Origin: Symsagittifera roscoffensis
Lineage: Eukaryota > Xenacoelomorpha > Acoela > Convolutidae
Direction: 5' to 3'
Assembly (NCBI RefSeq): GCF_963678635.1
Contig: NC_087063.1
Span: forward strand, 32,192,599-32,256,598
Length of the DNA stretch: 64,000 nt
Shown: positions 37,063 to 46,770 of the stretch, piece by piece
Numbering within the stretch: the stretch's first letter is position 1
How the letters are laid out: every line of letters starts with the position of its first letter
Notes under the pieces: generated by a model
What the model saw: the letters and a program-made list of their open reading frames with translations, nothing else
Databases searched by the model: none
What the model was told of the DNA's origin: nothing
Program-made: the position numbers and the translations under genes

Positions 37063-38595
37063 ATGGACTATCAGAATTTTGGAATAAATTGGCCCTCTCT
37101 TGATTCCTTGAGTGCTAATTTATCGGAATACGTCGACGTTTTTCAAACTTCAAAGAGTTTCAAGCCTCTTATTTCTGTTTCCGTTGGTGCTGCTGTCCTT
37201 GCGAGTTATCTCTGGTTTCGCCATAAAAACAAGGACAGCTTCCATGATCTGCCACAACGTAACTGGTTATGGGGTCATATGAAATTTTACAACAACAATC
37301 ATGGACATGGTAAAATGTTCACTAAATTGAATGAGTCCACGAATTATCGAATAGCATATATGCGAGCTTGGCTCGGAGGCAACCATCGACTCATTTTATT
37401 TGGCCTCGAAGAACTGAAAGAGTTATTTAATGTACATGGTCAGCAGTCTATTGGTCGTAATTTCGGTTTGAAAGTTCACTCGGCGCCAAAAGGAATAATC
37501 GACTCTTCGGGACCGGTTTGGAAAAACAACAGAAGGATCTTTCTTAATCACTTAAGAATCTTCGGTAGAGAAAGACAGTTAAACTTGGTTCTGGATGAAG
37601 CCAATCACCTCACGGATGCTTTGGAATCAGTGGGCGAGAATTGCGACCCGACAGTTCTGCTTCAATCTGCAGTTTGTAACGTCATTGCATCTCTGATTTT
37701 TGGCTCTCGGTTCGAGTACTTCGATCCAGAGGCTGAAAAGATTTTTCAGTCCATTCTAAAAATCAACAATAAACTTAATTTAATGCCGAACTTCCTATTC
37801 GCGATATTCCGATCAATCTCCAAGACTGCTAAGAGCAGAATTAGAGCTGTAGAATCAACAAAAGCGTTCATAAAGGAGAGAATTCAAGAAAGGATGAAAG
37901 CAGGGATTCAAGTACCTGCTGAAACCTTAATAGATGCGTATGCCGTGGAGCTAGGCAAAGCAGAATGGGGAAATGACATCGACAATCTGATCAATGTCAT
38001 ATTCGAACTCTTCTTTGCAGGAACAGAAACAACGTCGACTAGTTTGGCTTGGGTGCTTGCATGTTTGACAGCGAACCCCGAGGTGCAAACTAAAATTGTG
38101 AACGAGGTCCAAAGTTTTATTGGAGACTCAAAGCTAACAATCCAGAGCCTAAGAGATATGACGTATGTGACAGCCGTGCAGTTTGAAGTTCAAAGATTCG
38201 GATGTATTGCACAAAATACGCTGCCGCACAGAATGGTCGAAGATGTGAAGCTAGAATCAGGCCAAATTGTGAAGAAAGATGTTGTTGTATGGCCTAGTCT
38301 CTATCATCCTATGCATGATCCAAAGTACTTCAAGTACCCTTATGAGTTTAACCCTGAGAACTTCCTGAATAATGACGGAGAGCTTGAAACTAACGAGGCT
38401 TTCATACCATATGGCATTGGACCTCGGGTCTGCTTAGGACAGATACTGGCTGACCTGGAATTGAAAGTGTTCATGATTGAGATCTTGAGGAAATTCAAAG
38501 TATCGTCGAATGACCAGATCAACTTAAATCACAGTGTCCAGGGAATAACATGTGCGCCTGTTGTCTATACGTACAACTTTGAGCCCCGTTCTTAA
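37063..38595 (+). CDS. Cytochrome P450, clan 2 (CYP2-like), intronless
   Basis: This is a 510-residue heme monooxygenase, probably anchored in the endoplasmic reticulum, oxidising a small hydrophobic substrate that cannot be told from sequence. A hydrophobic anchor lies at about 34-53. The I-helix motif is A319-G-T-E-T-T. The K-helix ExxR is E375-V-Q-R378. The heme loop is P-Y-G-I-G-P-R-V-C-L-G with the ligand C457. The usual Phe seven residues before Cys is Tyr here. The length is normal and the frame is clean. The whole gene is in one exon, which suggests a retrocopy or an intron-poor lineage. AATAAA lies at 38874-38879, about 280 bp after the stop. Confidence 0.93.
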   Translation: MDYQNFGINWPSLDSLSANLSEYVDVFQTSKSFKPLISVSVGAAVLASYLWFRHKNKDSFHDLPQRNWLWGHMKFYNNNHGHGKMFTKLNESTNYRIAYMRAWLGGNHRLILFGLEELKELFNVHGQQSIGRNFGLKVHSAPKGIIDSSGPVWKNNRRIFLNHLRIFGRERQLNLVLDEANHLTDALESVGENCDPTVLLQSAVCNVIASLIFGSRFEYFDPEAEKIFQSILKINNKLNLMPNFLFAIFRSISKTAKSRIRAVESTKAFIKERIQERMKAGIQVPAETLIDAYAVELGKAEWGNDIDNLINVIFELFFAGTETTSTSLAWVLACLTANPEVQTKIVNEVQSFIGDSKLTIQSLRDMTYVTAVQFEVQRFGCIAQNTLPHRMVEDVKLESGQIVKKDVVVWPSLYHPMHDPKYFKYPYEFNPENFLNNDGELETNEAFIPYGIGPRVCLGQILADLELKVFMIEILRKFKVSSNDQINLNHSVQGITCAPVVYTYNFEPRS

Positions 38596-38873
38596 GTCAT
38601 CTAAAAATTGATTTTAAACTTAAATTGAATATCTAAAATCGAAACTTTGTTTTTTAATCTGGTCAAATTAAGAGAAGACCCCTACTCCATTTTTAGTTTT
38701 TTTTATAACCAAGTGCTGGACAAAAGGTATTGTTCATTGTTTTGATACTCCTAAAAACCATATACGTTTTTGCCAGCAAACATGTTTATTTTAGATAACC
38801 TCCTGCTTGTTTACACTAGCCAGCAGCTACTGGATTTAGTACGAGCCTTCTTTTTTCTCTAACCTAACTCGCA

Positions 38874-38879
38874 AATAAA
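38874..38879 (+). terminator. Polyadenylation signal candidate for the P450 gene
   Basis: AATAAA followed by a GT/T-rich stretch, about 280 bp after the P450 stop. Confidence 0.4.
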
Positions 38880-39114
38880 AGTGTTCATTGAAAGTGGAAA
38901 GTGTTCACTTATTTTGTGGCTTTTTTTGCTATAATTACGATCTAACATGGGAAAACTAATAGCATCTGTTCTCTGGTTTATTTGTGGCTTGTGTTTATGA
39001 TTTACTAAGCTTCCGTGGCTGAGTTTGAGTTGTTTGTGCGTGAGAATCAAAATTTCTAGGTCGCAGATCAAATCGATTTCTACATTTTCTCATTGATCTT
39101 TATAGAGCTGCCTT

Positions 39115-39157
39115 TTGTCGTGTTCTCGCTACTGTTTGCGAAGCGAGAACACGACAA
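39115..39157. repeat. Perfect 16-bp inverted repeat, 11-nt loop
   Basis: TTGTCGTGTTCTCGCT (39115-39130) pairs exactly with AGCGAGAACACGACAA (39142-39157). A hairpin of this quality is unlikely by chance; no gene overlaps it. Confidence 0.8.
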
Positions 39158-39314
39158 GTGCTGTTTGAACTCGATAGTGCTTTGACTGTAAATGTTTCAA
39201 TCTCATGTTGTTGCTAAAATAACCCAAACGTAAGTTTGTTCTGGGCTCTAAAACGGAGTCTAAATAAGATCAATGATAGTCGATAACTGTGCGACTACAA
39301 TAATAAACCAGAAT

Positions 39315-40780
39315 AGCCGGTTGCTCTGTAAGTAGCACTGAATTTTCCGATCATAGTCTTGAAAGATACGAAACAAAAAATTCAACTTAGTGTCGTTGTT
39401 TCTGCGTTGTGTGGTAAAACCGGAATATAGACTTTTTAAAAAGATCCGAACAAAAAATGTATTACGTATATTCGACAGTCATTTTTTGCAGTCATAGTAA
39501 AGTAGGCCAATGTGAAAACAGTTTTTGTAGAAATTTGCAGTAACACAGAATGTCCCGACCAAAGTCTAGAAAAAAACAACAAAAAAGGTTTTTCAAATTA
39601 GTGTCGTTTTTTCTGCGTAGTGTGATAAAAAGATCTGAACGAAAAACTAGAGCTTAGGAAATATCGACAGGTTAGTAAAACAAGCCAATTGGACCACACT
39701 TGTGGTAAAGCAAATGACTAAAACAAAATTTTTTTAGTCATTTTTTACGAATTTTTGTAGTTTTTGATATCCAAAATGGCGTTAGAGACATCCAAAAACT
39801 AGATTTACTTAAGTAAGTTTGAGTTTAGGCACAAAAACCATAAATAAGCTTGCTCACTCGTTTTATTTGCTCAAAAATAGACTAAAAGTTGAAAGTTTCA
39901 AACAGGTTTTTCAAGATTTTTAAATGTCATTCGAACCACGACTGAAAGGGCTGTAATATAATATATCACTCGAACACCTTCCGATGATAATTTGTGGTAA
40001 CTGATTTTTGCGTGGAAAATAAAAAAACGAAAACAAACCCGAATACAAAGATCCTCCCCCTTTTTTAAACGGTTCGAACAAAAAACTTGAAAAAGTACGT
40101 TTTTTTTTTTTCAAATCTTAGTTGTTTTTGTACTTTGGTGCCATGAGAGGCTGTGAACGAAAGCCTAGAACTTAGGCATATTCGATAGTAATAGTAAATT
40201 CGGTTTATTTCACAGCTGTTTTCATAAATGAAATGAAAAACAATTTAAAACAATGATAGCTGGTTACTGTGCAAGTAGCACAATGTTTCGATCATATTCT
40301 AAAATAAAGAAATTTTCAGAACTTTTTCAAAAAAATTGAAATTTTTTGCGGATTTTTTTTTTGAATTTTTGAAGTTTTTGATTTCCAAAGTGACGTTAAA
40401 AGCCTCCAAAAACCAACATTACTCGAGTAAAACTAAAAATAGGGTCAAATAAGTGTGTTTTAAATAAGCAAATTTAAAACACACCCGAATACAAATTTCC
40501 TCCCCATTTTCAATAGTCGGAACAAAAACTTTTCTTGCAGAAAATTATTTATTCCCAAGAAGGCGCGAAGAGAAATTTCGAAAGTTATTTTTGCAGTAAA
40601 ACTAATTGTTCTCTGCTGAGTTTATCACTTATCATCTTATTATAAGCCTCATCGTTCGCTTCATTTGCTCGAAATTAGACTAAAAATAAAAAATTTCAAA
40701 CTGGCTTTTCGACCGAAATGTTTTAATGTTGTTCGAATCACGACTGAAAGGACTTTTATATGATATATCATTCAAATATA
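39315..40780. repeat. Two diverged copies of a three-part repeat block
   Basis: Part a (gctctgtaagtagcac, near 39325; gtgcaagtagcac, near 40269), part b (gttttt-gat-tccaaa-tg-cgtta, near 39758 and 40372) and part c (ttcgaa-cacgactgaaagg, near 39931 and 40733) recur in the same order. The spacing changes, so both copies have suffered indels. Confidence 0.55.
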
Positions 40781-40875
40781 GACTGACAGCATTTCAATAA
40801 TGTAAAAAACAAATTACAATTCTTTGCAAGCCCATATAAAAGTAATGGGAAAGTTAGGCAGTTTCAGCTTTTAAT

Positions 40876-42320
40876 TTATATTGATTGCAAAACAAATTTA
40901 TACACATAAGTCCAGTAGAGACTGACAAAGGTTATGAAGCAGAAGGGGAACATCCCTCTCATAGCTTTGTCCACGTTGCTGTTGTTCAGTTTCCTTGCAC
41001 TTTTGCCCTCCTTTATTCGCACAAAGTCTCCGAGAGCGAAGAAAAGCATGGATAGACTCACGAAGATGAAACTTACCCATAAGTAGGTATCCATTAGCGA
41101 AAAATTACGGGACACGTTGTCTTTGGGACTTGTTCTACCGCGGCAAATTGTCAACATCGCGAGAACTGAAGTTATACCGACTGATGCTCTAGCAGGAAGT
41201 CCCGAAACTCGTTCATTCAGCCAGAAAATTGTGGTAGATAGTAAAACTAAAAACGTAGCCGGCAAGTAGCTCTGAATTATATATATGCTCCAAATGCGTT
41301 TGAGGTATAATGAGCCTTCGAGAATGCAGTAATTGATCGAAGCGTATTCGGCCAAATAATCAGTGCTGGATATTTTCGCAACGTTGAATCCAAGTTCACT
41401 AACCGCTTGGAACGAAAAGGGAAAGTGGAATGCGTTTTTGCTCCAATTAAGAACCATGTCTTCGTTTCCGAATCCGTAGCTGGAGTAAATCACTTTGCAG
41501 CGCATAGCGTCGAAAGGGAAGAACCACACGTGAGTAGTGCATGATCCAGTGATGCGCACTTTGCGGTCTAGAGTCACGTTGACTCCGTTGAAGTGAATGG
41601 CCTGAGTGCTGCTGTAGTACTTCGTCTTCTTGCCTAAAAGAGAATTGCAGGCGTTAAAATATATCAGATATTTCGAACTGACCTTTTGGCCCAGAAATCA
41701 ACCGTGCTCTCATCGCAGGTCACAATTCATTATTTTTTCATCGTCAAAGCTTTGCTTGTATCTACTTAGCTTACAAATTTTCTGTTATGTATATTCAATC
41801 ATCCCTAACAATGTCCAACAATTGATTGATGTCGGTTCTCACCGCGAATCTACAACTCGAGCTGGGGCTAACAAGTTTCGAGTCAGAATTTTTTCGTTCC
41901 CTTTTAAGCTGTTTTGCTTTGAGTAATTATTTTCTTACTAAGTAGAAAATAAGTGTCCGGGATCCAATCAAAGTAGTTAATTCCAGGACCAGACATAGAT
42001 ATAGGCTCGCCATCATTAAACATTGGATCTCGCCAAGTCTCCGTTAAGTAGATTTCAAACACGGCGAAGTTGTTGGTGATTTCAGAGATACTCTCAATTG
42101 CCACAGTTGTGAACAAATAAAGAGGCTTGTCTTTGATCCTTGGAGGCATGGACGTTTGAACCCGAATGAAGTTTTCATCTCTTCTAACTATTTCTGGTAT
42201 GAGAATATTCTCGTCACTGTTTTGCATTTGGCTTCCGTGTTGAAACGCGCCAAACCCACAATTTGATAATCCAAGTAAGAAAAATTGTATATTGACTTTC
42301 AGGAATATAGCTGAATTCAT
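40876..42320 (-). CDS. Cys-loop ligand-gated anion channel subunit (GABA-A/glycine type), two exons
   Basis: Exon 1 is 42320-41939, then an intron of 305 bp (gtaaga donor, cttttag acceptor), then exon 2 is 41633-40876: 379 residues in all. The first about 25 residues look like a signal peptide. The ligand-binding domain has W-I-P-D and the Cys loop C-T-T-H-V-W-F-F-P-F-D-A-M-R-C. M2 carries P-A-R-A-S-V-G-I-T-S-V-L, the P-A-R signature of chloride-selective channels. M3 and M4 are joined by only about 20 residues, far shorter than the normal cytoplasmic loop, so assembly and trafficking signals are mostly missing. The ligand cannot be told. An in-phase TTG upstream of 42320 is not preferred over the first ATG. 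Confidence 0.88.
41634..41938 (-). other. Intron of the Cys-loop receptor gene
   Basis: On the minus strand it starts gtaaga and ends cttttag. It splits a Ser codon (A|GC). Removing it joins the frames exactly (382 + 758 nt = 380 codons including the stop). Confidence 0.8.
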
Positions 42321-44784
42321 TTTTGTTGCCAAATAGAAAGCTGTTTCAATATAACGTCAACTTCATCCTTCTCGATTGAGCAAAATAAATGCTAGTATAC
42401 TTGAGTATTTTTTAAAAGATAAATCGGCCATTTTAGTTGTGGATAAGATGTTAACTACTTTCGGATAGTATAATATAAAATGGTGCGTTCTTGGTAAATA
42501 TTAGTGACAATGGATCTGCCATTTGGTGTTTTTGTGTTTTGCGTCACCTGTCTATTCAGTTGAGAATTCTTTGTTTTTCTTCCTGGGCATCTAAATTTTC
42601 AGATTCTATTTTGTAAGAAAATCAATATCAGCAGCCTTTCTATCTTCTTCACTTGGAACTCCGTAATACAAAGCAGCTTGAAAAATCAATGCGTGTTAAT
42701 AATTAACATAAGTGTTATTTATTTTGCACAATTTTCAGGTATTTGCTAATTTTGTTCTCTACGTACTTGCCGGTAAAAGTAAATAAAAATGAAATCAAAA
42801 TTTATTGGTTCTAATGAAATGAGTCCCTGCTTGGAGACATACGGAGTCACGTGTTCGTCTTGAAGTGCCTCGGGTGTTGTCCACTAATGTCAGTGAGGCG
42901 TCATTTCATTCAATGTTGGGCTCAGCAACCGTGTCTAAACTGGAGGTTTTGTGTCAATTTATTGGCGCCATTTTTTCCCGTCAACTCAGTACATAAGTTT
43001 GCAAAGAGAAATTTTAACAGATACTCTAGGTTGCTCTAAGTGAATAATGGGATTTTTTTGCTTCGAACATACTGTTGGCACTTAGCAAACATGTGCTCCG
43101 GTTTTTCCGCTAGATCACTGTTTGTTTTCAAGATAGCAAAGGAAAGGGCAGGGATATTTGAAAATATCTCAATGACAACAGAGAGGAATTGTGAAATTTC
43201 GATTCAGCGGTCGTATTTATCAATTTTTCCCACTTAGAGTCTCATTGAAGAAGAGAGTGGTTGTTAAATTAGCCCTGAAGCGATGCTATAAAGCTTCGTT
43301 TCAAGACTCGAATAGAAGCGTAAACGATCCCCCCAGACATTAAATGAAACTAAGCAGAGCACGAGATCCGATCTGAATTCTCAATTAAAGCGCCATTTGC
43401 ATTAAATCAACAACCAACTGAGCGAAGTAAATAATAAAAAAGACAATTTAAGTTTGCATTTCATATTTTGTAATTATAGATTCGAAATAGAATTGAAGTG
43501 ATAACGATAGGAAAGTAAAATGGGAAAGCTCTTGAATAAACGCATCGTCTGATAATTTTGTGAGATATGAATTAAAATTATCTATTTATGAATGATCATT
43601 GCTTACTGTAGCATAATATGACAGTAAAAACTACAGGCTATTGTGATTTAAGGAAAGGACAGCGTACATTTGAAGATATCTCGCAATATTTTTTGAAGAA
43701 TTGTTCGTTTATAAATCAATCGCATGACAATTTTTCGGAATTCAATTGATTCCTTTGTTATTGTTTTGTAAGATAGTAGCTTAAAACAATGATATCTGAA
43801 GTTAGTATCTATTGCCTTTTGGGTTAGAACAACGGCGCTTTCATTAGATTGTTATTACCTTCGAGATATTTGATTCATTTTAGTTTGGACTGTGATTATT
43901 AATCTATAGAAATTATTTGCGGAAGCACTAGTCTGTTGAAAAAACCAGAAAGCTAGCTAAATGTGCTCAAATGAATTAAATTAGGTTTTTTCGACTGTTT
44001 TTCTGCTTCAAAACTGACATGTATAATCTAAAAAGCTGAATGTATTGACCCCTGACATTGACCGCTGTTTTTTGCTCCGATCTTCTGATGAATATTGCAT
44101 TCGCTGTTGTTGTAGTTGCCTTGTCAAGGTGCAAAGTTTTATTATCTTTTTATCGGTGTCGTCTGGAAGGGTTAAGATTTTCGTCCTCCCAGGGTGCATC
44201 TGGGTACAAGGGGGCCCGATTCCGGTAACTGAGCCATCCAGTGATTCTGGTAGCGATGCCCGTTTCGGTAAATGAACAACTGTCGAAGTAAAATATTTGT
44301 TTCAATAGCTTTTCTTTGGTATAAACGTTGTTTCCTCGTCAGATTATCGTCAGTGGGATTTGTTTTAATAGCGTTGTTTCGGTATGGTATGAATAACGTT
44401 TGCTCGACAGAATATCGTTTCTTCAGTATTAGTGGACACTGAAGCGAGGGACGGGTGTATTGTTCATAAGCGAGGCTATAATCGGCGCTGAGTCGACACT
44501 GGCCACTAGGAGTGAGCTGAACTGATGGGCTTGACCAGTGGTCTAATCTGAGAAAGGTAGGCGCCTCGTCTGGATTGGACCATAGTATGAGATTGAATGT
44601 AGTAGGATTTTGAGTAATTTAAAGAGGTTATTGGTATCGTGTTGGGTGTTGAACTTCGGTTGGAGTTTTTTTTGGAGTATGGGTGAATAGTGGGAGCGTA
44701 ATTGAGCCAAGATGAATTGGGCCTTTCGGAGTTTTGTTGGGAGATAAAGGGTGGATTTAGTGAGTAAATCGGAAATGGGGAGAA
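42321..44784. other. Intergenic, no gene recognised
   Basis: It is AT-rich with short open stretches only and no motif. It should include the promoter of the minus-strand receptor gene just right of 42320. Confidence 0.5.
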
Positions 44785-46770
44785 TTAAATTAAGTTGTAA
44801 AATGCTTTTATGTTGTGTACTAAGTGGTTTCGAGTTTTAATTCCTTTATCACTGTACTCGTTGGAGTCGACTAAACCAGTTAGATGGTCCGTATGATGAC
44901 TTAAAAGAGTGTTTATTATGTCTGGGAGGGTCGGTTGTTTCAAATATTTATCTACTGGATGGTTCATGTGACAGCTAGCATATCATTGGATTCGTTGCTT
45001 TTTCTAAAGTTGTTTAGTTTTTGAATGTAAAGAATACTTAAGGAAAGTCTAACTTAATTTCTAGAATTTTGGTGCCTTGTTCGAAGCCTAGCAGAATATT
45101 CTGGTTGTTAACTGGGTGTGCGTTTTAAAATACTTTTATTCAGACAAGAGGGTTTCTGAACATTCGGAGAGAGGGTGTTCCTATCTGAGGTTGTTGAAGG
45201 AAGTATAAAAAAGTATATATAGTGTAGGTAGGTGGATAGTGAGGTGGATTCAGAAGTAGAGATCTGATATTAGTGTCTTGCGTGCAGACATTGGAATCGT
45301 GAGCATAAAATATAATGGGCTTGTTTCCAGCTTCAGGAGGCGAATCGATGACAGTAATTGTGGGGGCTAGAACAGACTTTTGAGGGTTTCCACTGTTATT
45401 TGTTTTCTCTTTAGAGAGATGACTGAAAAAGGTTCTGGATTGTTTACCGCTGAGGTATTTGTCTAGCCAGCAGCTGATTGGGCCAGAACTAGTCAGATTT
45501 TCTATGAGAGTACAGTGGTTCTTGCTGTGAAAGATTTTGAGAGAATTAAGGCTAAAAGAACATACATGGTATTTAGTAGTGGTTGAAACCATGGGAAATT
45601 GAGTAAATTTTGGGTAAAATTCGGACTCTCGCTGTAGTTCCGGTGGAGGAAAGCCTTGACAGTGTTTTCATTGTTCGGTGAAGATGATCACTTTTTTGAT
45701 ATTGGCACTAGATAAGAAGAGAAGGCGGTAGGAGTTGGAGAGAGTGGGATTTTTTTCTGTGTTTGACAAGTATGGTAGACTTAGCCAGTTTCTTTAGATT
45801 TTTTAAATGAGGTATGGTTAATCCATATTGGCCAAAAGCTGGAGGGGGAGGCGCATCTTTTACGCGCGTCTCTACTTCTTCAGTTCAAAACTGGGGCGCA
45901 TTGGTTAAGGAGAGACGTTCAATTTTTCTCATAACCTTTTGGTTCCATTTCGAAGTTTGTGTTTAAGCGAGTGAGTCGGACGCTTAACTTGTTTGCAACT
46001 GAGGACGGCGTGGTAAGGACTTTGAAGTTGAAAAGTACTTTGTGGTTTGAGTTTTTAAGCAATTTGCGTTCAAGATGTAAACTAGTCGCCACTATTTATT
46101 TACCTTGTTTCTGGTGGATGCTGGAGTTCGCGAACTCGTGTCAAGTTGCATCTTTGCTACGCTGTGAATTATGCTAATTCTGGTGTTGAGGGTTGTAATG
46201 TTGGGGTGGGTCGGGTCATTGCGTCGAGTGAGGTCGCCTTCTTTAATTAGGCCGTTGGTGTCGTCTGTTAAGCAGGCTTTAGCATATTTGTGTCGGCCAG
46301 AAGCATTTGGGCTTTGCAGAAAGAGGATCGCGTCTCTGAAGGTTTTCTTCGTCTTTGTAATTTGTTTTATGGTTCGTGATGTCATTGGCGAATAGGGAAA
46401 GAGTCTCTGAGGCAATGAATATCCGTAATGAGTAGGATATATGTGGAATTCATTATTTCGTCTGCGATATTTCGTCAGGTAGTATGTGGTGTATCAATCG
46501 TGTGAAATCTTGTGGGCAAAAGAGCTTGAATATTTTTATGTCTTATGGACGATCTACATATTCTGGGGATCCATTGGAAGTGGAGAGTATGCGAGTGGAT
46601 TTGTACGAAATATCTTTGGTTTTTGCAAAGAGAAGTCCTGGCTCTTTTCTCAGTCTTTCTTGACAATGTAACAGTTTCCTATGAAAGGAGTTCTGTGTTA
46701 GTTTCTTAATGATCAGAAATGTGGATCTAATTTCCTTTTGGGTAAAAGGCAAGCTCAGGCGCTTCACCAA
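44785..46770 (-). pseudogene. Decayed non-LTR retrotransposon (RT remains)
   Basis: Read on the minus strand from 46770 down, pieces of a LINE follow each other: a linker (46415-46092, D-A-I-L-F-L-Q-S, A-C-L-T-D-D), an RT opening near 45720 (S-N-S-Y-R-L-L-F-L-S) and the RT core (45592-45140). The core has C-T-L-I-E-N-L, S-C-W-L-D-K-Y-L and a changed active site, F-Y-A-H-D in place of Y-A-D-D. A tail piece is at 44967-44785. Stops and frame changes separate the pieces, so it is long dead. It is unlike the LINE at 7.8-10.7 kb in detail and is on the other strand. Confidence 0.65.

Larger units (their letters stand above)
38596..40875. other. Intergenic, AT-rich, with repeats
   Basis: No genes are seen. 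It contains the hairpin at 39115-39157 and the diverged duplicated blocks listed separately. Confidence 0.5.

Noticed and set aside
44045-44275. Plus-strand ORF of 76 codons
   Set aside because: No motif; it lies in low-information intergenic DNA.
45959-46395. Plus-strand ORFs over the minus-strand LINE remains
   Set aside because: They are shadows of the decayed LINE, whose RT-like sequence is on the other strand.
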